Below are positions 16,652 to 24,523 of a DNA stretch of 58,450 bases, piece after piece. This DNA is from an uncultured Clostridia bacterium (GTDB lineage: Bacteria > Bacillota > Clostridia > Christensenellales > UBA1242): NCBI GenBank assembly GCA_937874195.1, contig CALNBM010000038.1, positions 1-58,450 of the forward strand, read 5' to 3'. A program made the position numbers and the translations under genes. The notes below the pieces were generated by a model. It did not search any database. It had not been told where the DNA came from and saw only the letters and a program-made list of their open reading frames with translations. Position 1 is the stretch's first letter; each line of letters starts with the position of its first letter.

Positions 16652-17812
16652 CCCCAAAGATAATTTGCCATTTTTGTCTTTAAAATGGTTATAAATTCCA
16701 ATGTACATGGCATCGGCTTCATATTCATATTTAACACATTTTTGCGACATATATAAATCACTATTAGAATTATAATAATTTACTTGAAATACTGTATCAA
16801 GTAAATTATATTTATTAGTATCGTTTAATTCTTTAAGAACTGGCGAATATTTTAATAATTGAATTTTATCAGCGTGTTTTTTAATTTCATCTAATACCGC
16901 TCTATCCAAGTACTTCATCGGTTGATGTGTCATCATTGAGGTTAACTTCCTGCTTTCTTCTGTGAAGGCTCTTCTTTCTATAGGTGAAAAGTAATATAGT
17001 TCGTTTTGCATATATTGTTTAAATGATGTCGTGGAATTAACGTCAGTATTATGTGTTTTTGTTGTTCCTATTGGGGATAAAATGTTTTTTAAAAATAAAA
17101 CACTATTCCAATCTGCTTTGTTCACTTGAAATAAATCTATATCTATTGCATCAATTTGTCTATATTTTGATATTAGATAATTTTTAAGAGAAACTTCCTT
17201 GTTATTAATCTGTACATAGTCATTAATATCAGGTTTGTTTAAACCATTAAAATGGTCCATTTCATGTATTAAATTACCAGCCATGTAAATACCTAAATTT
17301 AGGTTGGAGAAGTTTAAATAAAGTGAGTTTGTTCTATAATTGTAAGAACCTGCGCTGTTTGTAGTATATGGCAAAATAAAATCAATAGGGGGAAGTGGTT
17401 TGTGATTAGTGGATAGCGTAGACTGTAACCAGTGAAGAATAGTATATCGCTGTGAAAAATCAAGTCCACCCCAATTATTTGAAAGAAAAGCGTGGTTAAA
17501 ATCATCTTTTTTTATTGTTATTTTTTTACCCTTTAATGAGCGTGCTTTTATTTCATCACAATTAAGCAAATGCTTTTCTCTTAGATACTTATTTTGAAAG
17601 TTTACAATATCTTTATGATTTAAAACAACGCCCTTTGAATTTTCAAATGCGGCAAATCTTTCTTTATAATCTTTATCACATAAAATATATTTTAACTCTT
17701 TCGGAAGAGTATTTAGTTGACTATTATAAAAGTTTTTTATGGATTTTATTGTTTTTATAAAATCTTCTAAAACTTCTTCAAACTGTTTATCATGTGTTGT
17801 ACTTAGTTCCAT
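16646..17812 (-). CDS. HExxH paralog 4
   Basis: 388 residues from the ATG at 17812 (AGAAGGAAAAAA before it), the longest copy. Blocks: FQNKYLREKHLLNCDEIKA, TIKKDDFNHAFLSNNWGGLDFS, YTILHWLQST, LIHEMDHFNG (HEMDH 183-187) and ELYYFSPIERRAFTEESRKL. In the last block the usual AYAEESR reads AFTEESR, but the glutamates are kept. The C-terminus IYNHFKDKNGKLSLGR is the ending shared by the group (Y-x-H/Y-F-K-x2-x-G). It has its own promoter and probable terminator. Like its siblings it has no export signal and no recognised family; the intact motif across divergent copies argues that the HExxH site is functional. Confidence 0.6.
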   Translation of the reverse strand: MELSTTHDKQFEEVLEDFIKTIKSIKNFYNSQLNTLPKELKYILCDKDYKERFAAFENSKGVVLNHKDIVNFQNKYLREKHLLNCDEIKARSLKGKKITIKKDDFNHAFLSNNWGGLDFSQRYTILHWLQSTLSTNHKPLPPIDFILPYTTNSAGSYNYRTNSLYLNFSNLNLGIYMAGNLIHEMDHFNGLNKPDINDYVQINNKEVSLKNYLISKYRQIDAIDIDLFQVNKADWNSVLFLKNILSPIGTTKTHNTDVNSTTSFKQYMQNELYYFSPIERRAFTEESRKLTSMMTHQPMKYLDRAVLDEIKKHADKIQLLKYSPVLKELNDTNKYNLLDTVFQVNYYNSNSDLYMSQKCVKYEYEADAMYIGIYNHFKDKNGKLSLGR

Positions 17813-17838
17813 TTTTTTCCTTCTAATTTTTTGTAAAT

Positions 17839-17867
17839 ATTATAACATTAAAAAAACTAGGAATCAA
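17839..17867 (-). promoter_or_regulatory. Array promoter, copy 4
   Basis: Minus strand TTGATT (17862-17867), 17 bases (CCTAGTTTTTTTAATGT), TATAAT (17839-17844). Confidence 0.85.
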
Positions 17868-17869
17868 TA

Positions 17870-18017
17870 GTGAATTTTAAGATTGGAAAAAGTAAATTTA
17901 AATTCGAAATAACGGCAAAAAAACCCCGACCATAAAATGAATGGCAGAGTTGGGAAAGTGAGTTTAGTAAATATGATAGAAATTTATATAATAGTGATAA
18001 ATTTTAAAAACCTATCT
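17870..18017. repeat. Duplicated intergenic segment, copy B
   Basis: Counterpart of 16503-16651, differing at scattered positions. It ends at the stop codon of the decayed paralog at 18012, just as copy A ends at the stop of paralog 4. The duplication unit was therefore gene plus flank. Confidence 0.8.
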
Positions 18018-18086
18018 ATCCAAAAAATTAATTCGCTTTTTTTGTTTTATAGGGGTTATCCTCATATATACCGCGGTTTTATTTTC
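18012..18086 (-). pseudogene. Decayed 3' end of a sixth HExxH paralog
   Basis: Directly after repeat copy B, about 25 codons in frame with a TAG at 18012-18014 read YMRITPIKQKKRINFLDR. This aligns with the shared C-terminus YIGIYNHFKDKNGKLSLGR of paralog 4. An in-frame TAA at 18087-18089 and loss of similarity further upstream (18090-18171) show that the rest is gone. The DNA also aligns base by base with the 3' end of paralog 4 with scattered changes. This is a dead copy, so the array once had at least six members. Confidence 0.6.
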
Positions 18087-18171
18087 TTATTCGGCGTATT
18101 TTTATAAGTTATCCAAATCTCATAACGGAGATAATACTCTGTTTTATGATGGGTAAGGTATAACAATAAGA

Positions 18172-19323
18172 TTATCTTTCTTCTCCAAAGATAATTTCAC
18201 CGTTTTGGCCTTTAAAATAGTCATAGATTTCAATAAGCATACCGTTAGTTTTGATGGCATATTTTGAATATGATTGTGTCGTGCCTAAATCATTATTAAG
18301 GTAATAGTTTGTTTGCATAGTTTTATTAAACAGCTCATTTTTTATGTCATCGTCCAAATTTTTTAGAACGGGTGCTATGTTTAATGATTGAACATCATTT
18401 GAGCGTTTGTTAATTTCATCTAATATCAATCTGTCCAAGAATTTCACCGATTGATTCTCCATCATAGTGTTTAAATGTCTACTTTGTTCTGCGAATGCTT
18501 TTCTTTCTATGGGTGAAAAAATATAAAGTTCGTTTTGCATGTATTGTTTAAATGTCATAAATGAATTAACATCACTATTATGTGTTTTTGTTGTTTCTAT
18601 CGGAGATAAAATGTTTTTTAAAAATAAAACACTATTCCTATCTGTTTGAGGTACTTGAAATATATCTATATCTATTGCATCAATTTGTCTATATTTTGAT
18701 GTTAAATAATTTTTAAGGTTTATCTCGTTGTCACTAATTTTTATAACTTTGTTAATATCCGGATTGGTCAAACAGTTGAAGTGATCCATTTCATGAATTA
18801 AAGCGCTAGCTATGAAGAGACCTGAGTTTAGGTTGGAGAATTTTAAATAAATTGCATTAATATTACGAAAGTAAGAAGCATCACCATCATTATTGGGAGA
18901 TGTTGAAATAAAATCAATAGTGGGAAGGTTGGGTTTAGTTGATAGTGTGGACTGCAACCAATGAAGAATGGTATATTTTTGCGAAAAATTTAGCCCACCC
19001 CAATTATCTGAAAGAAAAGCGTGATTAAAGTCATCCTTTTTTATTGTTATTTTTTTACCAGTTAATGAGCGAGCTTTTATTTCGTCGCTATCAAGCAGAT
19101 GCTTTTCTCTTAGATAATTATTTTGAAAGTTTGTAATATCTCCATATGTTAAAATACTGCCCGAATATGATTTTTCAAATTTGGCGTATTGCTTAAAATA
19201 ATCTTCGTTAAATAAAATATTCTTTATTCCTTCCGGAAGATTAATTTTATTATGAGGGTTCGGAGCTATTATTTCTAAAAATTTTTCAAAAAGCTCTTCA
19301 TTATATCTTGAATTAGATTCCAT
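18172..19323 (-). CDS. HExxH paralog 5
   Basis: 383 residues from the ATG at 19323 (GATGGAGAAACATA before it). The N-terminus MESNSRYNEELFEKF differs from the other copies, but the core is kept: FQNNYLREKHLLDSDEIKA, TIKKDDFNHAFLSDNWGGLNFSQ, YTILHWLQST, LIHEMDHFNC (HEMDH 177-181) and ELYIFSPIERKAFAEQSRHL. The CDEI of other copies is SDEI here, so that cysteine is not essential to the family. It ends GEIIFGEER. It is the first array gene on the minus strand and is divergent from the plus-strand gene at 19578, with 254 bases between them. Confidence 0.6.
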   Translation of the reverse strand: MESNSRYNEELFEKFLEIIAPNPHNKINLPEGIKNILFNEDYFKQYAKFEKSYSGSILTYGDITNFQNNYLREKHLLDSDEIKARSLTGKKITIKKDDFNHAFLSDNWGGLNFSQKYTILHWLQSTLSTKPNLPTIDFISTSPNNDGDASYFRNINAIYLKFSNLNSGLFIASALIHEMDHFNCLTNPDINKVIKISDNEINLKNYLTSKYRQIDAIDIDIFQVPQTDRNSVLFLKNILSPIETTKTHNSDVNSFMTFKQYMQNELYIFSPIERKAFAEQSRHLNTMMENQSVKFLDRLILDEINKRSNDVQSLNIAPVLKNLDDDIKNELFNKTMQTNYYLNNDLGTTQSYSKYAIKTNGMLIEIYDYFKGQNGEIIFGEER

Positions 19324-19345
19324 TATGTTTCTCCATCTTAGTAAA

Positions 19346-19374
19346 AGTTTAACATGGAAAAACCAAGAAATCAA
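19346..19374 (-). promoter_or_regulatory. Array promoter, copy 5
   Basis: Minus strand TTGATT (19369-19374), 17 bases (TCTTGGTTTTTCCATGT), TAAACT (19346-19351): the weakest -10 of the five. Confidence 0.7.
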
Positions 19375-19477
19375 TAACTATTTATAAAAAGCATCAAATC
19401 AAACGGACTGGGAAAATATACAAGATTGAAATGACTAAATATTTATAAAAATATTAATTTAAATACAAGTTTAAGTA

Positions 19478-19506
19478 TTGACTTTTTGTCTCGTTACTGT
19501 TACAAT
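19478..19506 (+). promoter_or_regulatory. Promoter for the nuclease-like gene
   Basis: TTGACT (19478-19483), 17-base spacer, TACAAT (19501-19506). Confidence 0.75.
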
Positions 19507-19577
19507 AAAACTAGCAATTAATAATTTATCTACATTAATAATTAGTTTTAAAAAAACAAAATTTTAGGGGGTATATT

Positions 19578-20312
19578 ATGAATAAACAAATTTTGAAAGT
19601 AAACGATAAAATTGTTGTTCCATATCATATGCAAGCAAATGCTGCTAAAAGAATTACGGCATCTTTACCCCAAAATGTTCAATTAAATAATACTGCAAGA
19701 CTAGAAGAAGTTCTAGCATATTACTATTTGCAAAAAGCAGGCGTTATTTTTGATAAAAATAGTGATGTTATCATCGGCGATTCAAAAAACGCGCCAGATA
19801 TTGTGAGTGGAAATTATGGCGTGGAAGTGACTACGCGTGGTTATATTAAAACTTGTCCTGAATATGGAACTGTGTGGAATTTTATACCTTGTAATTATGA
19901 TTCTATAAAAAACCCAAATTCTCCACATCTTTTAGAACAAGCTCTTTTAAAAAAACAAGCACATATTAGTTATTACGGTAATAGAAAAAATAATTTATTT
20001 ATTACCTCTGTTGTTCCATCAAGCAAACAACAATTATTAGAAGCACAATCAACATTGGCTCATATTCAAAAGCATCATAAAAACCATTATGAACATTTAA
20101 TTTGCAACCTTGACAAAGGCTTGTTTGTGGTAGATAACAAAAGTATTGAAAGACTTGATATTCCAAAAGAATTTAAAGAAGAATTAAATTTAAGTGGATA
20201 TCAAGAAATTTGTAATTATGTTAAAAATAGACAAATGCAAAATAATATCGCAGAAGACTATCACAGAGGCGCGGTTGCGGCTTTGGATAATAGCGTGTTT
20301 ATGACAAGATAA
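19578..20312 (+). CDS. Orphan protein, possibly PD-(D/E)xK nuclease-like
   Basis: 244 residues, ATG at 19578 behind AGGGGGTATATT. Cytoplasmic. RLEEVLAYYYLQKAG (about 42-56) looks like the first nuclease helix with its glutamate. KNAPDIVSGNYGVEVTTRGY (about 73-92) has the spacing PD-x9-ExT of a PD-(D/E)xK core, but with T where K is usual, and a later conserved Gln/Lys is uncertain (QALLKKQAHISYYG, about 122-135). This could be a divergent restriction-type nuclease or a non-catalytic relative. No methylase or other partner is nearby. It is monocistronic: own promoter, own terminator, divergent from the HExxH array. Confidence 0.45.
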   Translation: MNKQILKVNDKIVVPYHMQANAAKRITASLPQNVQLNNTARLEEVLAYYYLQKAGVIFDKNSDVIIGDSKNAPDIVSGNYGVEVTTRGYIKTCPEYGTVWNFIPCNYDSIKNPNSPHLLEQALLKKQAHISYYGNRKNNLFITSVVPSSKQQLLEAQSTLAHIQKHHKNHYEHLICNLDKGLFVVDNKSIERLDIPKEFKEELNLSGYQEICNYVKNRQMQNNIAEDYHRGAVAALDNSVFMTR

Positions 20313-20344
20313 CAATTTAAACGATACCTTGAATGATTGGATTT

Positions 20345-20372
20345 AGGAAGAAATTTAATTTCTTCCTTTTTT
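20345..20372 (+). terminator. Intrinsic terminator
   Basis: GGAAGAAAT (20346-20354) pairs perfectly with ATTTCTTCC (20358-20366), loop TTA, followed by six T. Confidence 0.93.
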
Positions 20373-20640
20373 GTATTTGCATTTTAAAATTTAATCAAAT
20401 TATTTAACATAAGCGTATTAAATTTAATTAAGATGAAAAACGCTGTTCATATCTGCTTAATCAGACAGATATTTTTATTAAAAGTATAAAGTATATAGTA
20501 AAATTATTTTATTTTAGTTGTGCTAAAAATTATAGAAATTTTGAAAAATAATGTATAATAGTTTTGATATTAAGTTATTAATAAATAGATTTTATGGTTA
20601 GAAAAGAACATTAATTTATTATAAACAAAAGGTGGGCAAT
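20373..20640. other. Gap before the GGDEF gene
   Basis: AT-rich, with no open frame of note. A TATAAT lies near 20555 without a well-spaced -35. AAAGGTGGG just before 20641 is the ribosome site of the next gene. Confidence 0.4.
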
Positions 20641-21123
20641 ATGTGTAAAAAAATAATTGAATGGTTGTATTTACGAACTAAAAATAATCTTGTTTACTAT
20701 GATAATTTAACAGGTGTTTATAATAGGCAGTTTTATGGTCGTGTATTAATTAAAAAAACTATAAATGAAGAAGTTGTTGTTATCATGTTAGATCTTAATA
20801 ATCTAAAAACAATTAACGACACATTTGGCCATGCTTCCGGCGATAAATTGATTATTGGAATAACTTCTTCTTTAAAAAATTATGGAACTGTTTGCAGATT
20901 GGGTGGTGATGAGTTTTTAATATTAACAAATAATGAAAAATTAGAACTGTTTAAAAAATATGCAAATAATAATGATGATTTTTGTTATGCATACGCAACA
21001 AAAGAAAAAGGCGTTAGTCTTGAACATGCAATAATACCTATAGATAAAGAACTATTAAAAATAAAAAACGATTATAGGAAAAAACATCCGCGTGGTGCGG
21101 TTAATACAGATACTAAAAATTAA
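20641..21123 (+). CDS. Minimal stand-alone diguanylate cyclase (GGDEF)
   Basis: 160 residues. The ATG at 20641 is preferred to the GTG at 20632, which sits inside the ribosome site. Almost the whole protein is a GGDEF domain: YYDNLTGVYNRQFY (about 19-32, the DxLTGLxNR motif), LDLNNLKTINDTFGHASGDKL (about 51-71, metal-binding D and substrate-binding N) and RLGGDEFLIL (about 90-99, intact active site). The segment after GGDEF is shorter than usual (about 60 residues to the end). There is no sensor domain and no membrane anchor. It should make c-di-GMP if the shortened back end still folds. An RxxD inhibitory site is not seen before GGDEF (the residues there are KNYGTVCRL). It converges on spmB with 11 bases between the stops. 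Confidence 0.82.
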   Translation: MCKKIIEWLYLRTKNNLVYYDNLTGVYNRQFYGRVLIKKTINEEVVVIMLDLNNLKTINDTFGHASGDKLIIGITSSLKNYGTVCRLGGDEFLILTNNEKLELFKKYANNNDDFCYAYATKEKGVSLEHAIIPIDKELLKIKNDYRKKHPRGAVNTDTKN

Positions 21124-21134
21124 TAGTAATAATG

Positions 21135-21641
21135 TTATATAAACTTGCAGATTTGGCAGGTAATAATAATAGAAATAAAGTTTGTGAATAATGCAATAGC
21201 AATAATTTTTCCATATTTTTCAATCTTTGTTTTTGAAAAATAAATTACAGAAATAAAAAAAACTGCTTCGCTTGTTGCAGCTATAACTGATGCGCAGCGC
21301 CCGATATAAGAATCCGCTCCATAGGTTACGAGTAGATTTTCAAGCATCGCAAGTCCACCCGCTCCTGAAAAATTTTTAATCACAATTAGTTCTATTAGTT
21401 CTTTCGGTATGCCTAAAAACCCTAAAAAGGGTGCAAAAAAAGACGAGAATGCAACATTTAAATTACTTATTGTATAGATTTCAAAAAGCATTAATATCGC
21501 CACTAAATATGGAAAAATAGTAAGTATTAAATCAAAAGATGATTTTGCGCCGTCTGTAAAACCTTTATAGGCGTTTGTTTTTTTATATACAGAATAAAGC
21601 AATATAAACACAATTAATGCAGGAAGAAGATATGCACTCAT
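21135..21641 (-). CDS. spmB: Spore maturation protein B
   Basis: 168 residues, strongly hydrophobic, with about five membrane segments (2-18, 40-58, 80-100, 115-135, 140-165). FPYLVAILMLFEIY, FSGAGGLAMLENLLVTYGADSYIGRCASVIAATSEAVFFISVIYF is the nucleoside-recognition (Gate) domain signature of SpmB. Known role: with SpmA it is needed for normal spore-core dehydration. The start ATG overlaps the spmA stop as ATGA, and the two genes form the usual pair. Confidence 0.93.
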   Translation of the reverse strand: MSAYLLPALIVFILLYSVYKKTNAYKGFTDGAKSSFDLILTIFPYLVAILMLFEIYTISNLNVAFSSFFAPFLGFLGIPKELIELIVIKNFSGAGGLAMLENLLVTYGADSYIGRCASVIAATSEAVFFISVIYFSKTKIEKYGKIIAIALFTNFISIIITCQICKFI

Positions 21642-22204
21642 CTTTTTATCCTTTTATAGAAAAGCTTAACAAGTGTGATGCCTATAACAAGCGATATAAT
21701 TGAAACTATTATTGACGGGAAAATAATGCTGGCTGGGTTTTGACTTCCGCTTAACATTCTAAGCCCAATGATAGTGGATGGGATAATTTGAAGGTTGCAT
21801 GAGTTGATTAATATAAGCATACTCATAGCGAATGTGGGACTTCTAGATGGCTGTTCTTTATACATTAAATACATCGCTTCAATTCCGCTTGGTACACTTG
21901 CGTTACCGATTCCAAAAATGTTTCCTGTTAAATTTATAGATAGTTGATTTTTAATATTGTTATTAATATCGCCAAATAAAAACCTTAATAACGGACTAAA
22001 AAATCGAGCAAGCTTTTTGTCTAGTTCGCTAGTTTCCACGAGTTTTAGTAGTCCTAACCAAACAGCGTAGATTGCCCATAGTTTTAGCGCAAGTGTAATT
22101 GATTTTTCACCACCGCCAATGAGCGCAGAAAAAACACTATTTGGCTGGTTGATAATAAGTAAGATAATGCTTATTATAAGCAGGGTTGTCCATAATATGT
22201 TCAT
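21638..22204 (-). CDS. spmA: Spore maturation protein A
   Basis: 188 residues, membrane protein of the nucleoside-recognition family. N-terminal helix MNILWTTLLIISIILLII, then KLWAIYAVWLGLLKLVETSELDKKLARFFSPLLRFLF and NLTGNIFGIGNASVPSGIEAM, the signature of SpmA, then membrane segments near 125-145 and 155-180. It is first in the spmA-spmB operon. Its presence outside the usual dacF-spmAB context, between two housekeeping blocks, is a local rearrangement. Good evidence that this organism forms, or descends from, endospore formers. Confidence 0.93.
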   Translation of the reverse strand: MNILWTTLLIISIILLIINQPNSVFSALIGGGEKSITLALKLWAIYAVWLGLLKLVETSELDKKLARFFSPLLRFLFGDINNNIKNQLSINLTGNIFGIGNASVPSGIEAMYLMYKEQPSRSPTFAMSMLILINSCNLQIIPSTIIGLRMLSGSQNPASIIFPSIIVSIISLVIGITLVKLFYKRIKR

Positions 22205-22523
22205 ATTTTATGGTATGAGAGAAAATTAAAAATTAAAACAGTTTTGCTTTATTAAATGATTAGTTTGTAGTTAATAAGAAATTGATTTAAACTTGCTTTT
22301 TAGTTTTTGTTATCTATTTTTAAAAAAAATTAAATTTTGAAAATTATTTACTTGATAAACCATTAATGATATAAGCGTTTTAGTTTTTAAATATTATTTG
22401 GCTTAAAAATAAAATTGACTACCATAGATTATTAGTGTTAAAAATTTATTTGTAAACATAAATAATTATATTAAATCTGGCGAAATTTCTTTAATAACAC
22501 AAGTAATGTGCTAACAATTCCGC
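22205..22523. other. Divergent gap between spmA and metG
   Basis: 372 bases in all up to metG. AT-rich; no T-box specifier stem or conserved TGGNACC T-box sequence was seen ahead of metG. The spmA promoter must lie here but cannot be pointed to with confidence. Confidence 0.4.
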
Positions 22524-22552
22524 TTTACACTTTTATATTTTTGTGATATAGT
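22524..22552 (+). promoter_or_regulatory. Promoter for metG-tatD
   Basis: TTTACA (22524-22529), 17-base spacer, TATAGT (22547-22552), 24 bases before the ATG, with AAGGAGGAG between. Confidence 0.75.
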
Positions 22553-22576
22553 AACATGTAAAATTAAGGAGGAGTT

Positions 22577-24523
22577 ATGAGCGAAAAATACTATGTTACA
22601 ACACCAATTTACTATGCAAGTGGCAATTTGCATGTTGGTCATTGTTTCTGTTCCATACTTGCAGATGCGTGCGCGCGCTTTTTTAGATTGGATGGCAAAG
22701 ATGTCATGTTTTTAACAGGAAGCGATGAACATGGTATGAAAGTGATGCGTTCGGCAGAGGTACTAGGACTGACTCCTAAACAGTTTGTGGATGGTGTTGT
22801 GGATAATTTTAAAGATATTTTTAAAAGCATTCATATTTCGTATGACAAGTTTATCCGCACTACCGATAAAGAGCATGTTGATTGTGTTAGAAAAATTATG
22901 CAAAAGTTATATGATAACGGCGATATTTATCAAAGTGTATATGAAGGGCTTTATTGCGTTCCTTGCGAAACATATTTTTCTGCCAAAGATCTTAAAGATG
23001 GTAATTGTCCTGATTGCAATAGACCTGTGGAAAAAACCAGTGAAAAATGCTATTTTTTAAAACTTAGTAAATATCAAGATTTTATTGAAAAGTTATTTAA
23101 CGATAACCCTAATTTTTTAGTTCCCAAAAGTAGAAAAAATGAAATTTATAATAATTTTATTAAAGATGGTGTTCAAGATTTATGTTTAACACGCACTTCC
23201 TTTGATTGGGGAATTAAAGCTCCCTTTGATGAGGAGCATGTTATTTATGTCTGGTGCGATGCTTTAATAAATTATATAAGCGCACTTGGTTATAGCAGTG
23301 AAAATGACGAAAACTTTAAAAAGTACTGGCCTGCTATTCATCTTGTGGGAAGGGATATAACTCGTTTCCATACAATTATTTGGCCAATACTTCTTCACGC
23401 AATAGGTTTGGAAGTTCCAAAACAAGTGCATTCCACTGGTTTTATTACATCAAAAGGCGACAGAATATCAAAGAGTAAAAGCAATGGATTTGATGTTAAA
23501 GTGCTAAGCGACAGGTATGGAGCAGACGCACTTAGATATTATTTGTTAAAAGAAGGTCCAATTTTTAATGATGTGCCTTATGAGTCTTCTATTTTTCTTA
23601 ACACTATAAATAGTGATTTGTGTAATAATTTAGGAAACTTAGTAAGCAGAACGCTTGCTATGATAACTCAATATTTTAATGGTGTTTTACCAAAAGCAAA
23701 CGAGTTTGTAAACGAAGATAAAAAATTAATTGATATGTGTGGCTCCTTGCTTAGTGATGTTCGAAAAGATATGGAAGAACAGCGAGTGGATAATGCGCTT
23801 AGAAAAATTATGAGTGTGGTTGATTACGCAAATAAATATATCGATATAAATATGCCGTGGAAACTTGCAAAAGAAGAAAATGGACAAGAAAGGCTCGCAA
23901 CTGTTATGTATGTTTTAAGCGAAAGTATTAGAATTTGCGCAGTTGTGTTGCAAGCATTTTTAGTGGAAATTCCACAAAAAATAAAAAACCAATTTAATTT
24001 TCCAGAAAGTCTTTTCACATTTAAAAGTGTGGCATCTTTTTCAAAAAAGATTAGCGGGCTAAAAGTAACTAAGGGCGACAATATTTTTCCTAGGTTAGAT
24101 ATTGCCAAAGAAATCATGTTTTTAGAGGAGCCGGCAATGAACAGTAAAGAAAGTAAACAAGTAAGCAATAAAGAGATGAAGTCTTTAACAAAAACAGAAA
24201 TCAATATTCAAGATTTCGATAAAATGAATTTTAAAGTCGGCACAATTCTTGCTTGTGAAAAGGTGGCTGGTGCGGATAAGTTGTTAGTAAGCAAAGTGGA
24301 CACTGGCGATAAGGTGCGAACTATTGTAAGTGGAGTTGCAAAAAGTTTTGAGCCTGCAAATCTTGTTGGCAAACAAGTGGTAGTGGTTGCGAACTTGCAA
24401 CCCGTTAAACTTAGAGGAATATTATCTGAGGGAATGATACTCTTTGCAGTAGATGAAAAAACGGGCAAGTTCTCGCTAGTATCTCCTGATAGCGTGGTGG
24501 CTAATGGGAGTGAAGTGTGTTAG
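22577..24523 (+). CDS. metG: Methionyl-tRNA synthetase with C-terminal tRNA-binding domain
   Basis: 648 residues, the length of Bacillus-type MetRS with a fused C-terminal domain. Class I motifs: HVGH in SGNLHVGHCFCS (about 14-25) and ISKSKSNG in the KMSKS position (about 296-303; the first two residues read RI instead of KM). The CP domain holds a CxxC...CxxC zinc knuckle (CVPCET, CPDCNR, about 125-145). The anticodon-binding region includes NIMPWKLAKEE-like INMPWKLAKEE (about 427). From about 545, FDKMNFKVGTILACEKVAGADKLLVSKVDTG is the CsaA/EMAP-II-type tRNA-binding domain. It charges tRNA-Met. GTG of tatD overlaps its end, as in the Bacillus metS-yabD pair. Confidence 0.96.
   Translation: MSEKYYVTTPIYYASGNLHVGHCFCSILADACARFFRLDGKDVMFLTGSDEHGMKVMRSAEVLGLTPKQFVDGVVDNFKDIFKSIHISYDKFIRTTDKEHVDCVRKIMQKLYDNGDIYQSVYEGLYCVPCETYFSAKDLKDGNCPDCNRPVEKTSEKCYFLKLSKYQDFIEKLFNDNPNFLVPKSRKNEIYNNFIKDGVQDLCLTRTSFDWGIKAPFDEEHVIYVWCDALINYISALGYSSENDENFKKYWPAIHLVGRDITRFHTIIWPILLHAIGLEVPKQVHSTGFITSKGDRISKSKSNGFDVKVLSDRYGADALRYYLLKEGPIFNDVPYESSIFLNTINSDLCNNLGNLVSRTLAMITQYFNGVLPKANEFVNEDKKLIDMCGSLLSDVRKDMEEQRVDNALRKIMSVVDYANKYIDINMPWKLAKEENGQERLATVMYVLSESIRICAVVLQAFLVEIPQKIKNQFNFPESLFTFKSVASFSKKISGLKVTKGDNIFPRLDIAKEIMFLEEPAMNSKESKQVSNKEMKSLTKTEINIQDFDKMNFKVGTILACEKVAGADKLLVSKVDTGDKVRTIVSGVAKSFEPANLVGKQVVVVANLQPVKLRGILSEGMILFAVDEKTGKFSLVSPDSVVANGSEVC

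Noticed and set aside
22205..22576. T-box or SAM riboswitch ahead of metG
   Set aside because: No T-box TGGNACC sequence, specifier loop or terminator/antiterminator pair; a simple promoter and ribosome site lie just before the gene.
12246..22576. Integrative element or prophage
   Set aside because: No integrase, transposase, structural phage genes or terminal repeats; the block is better described as accessory genes in a conserved order.
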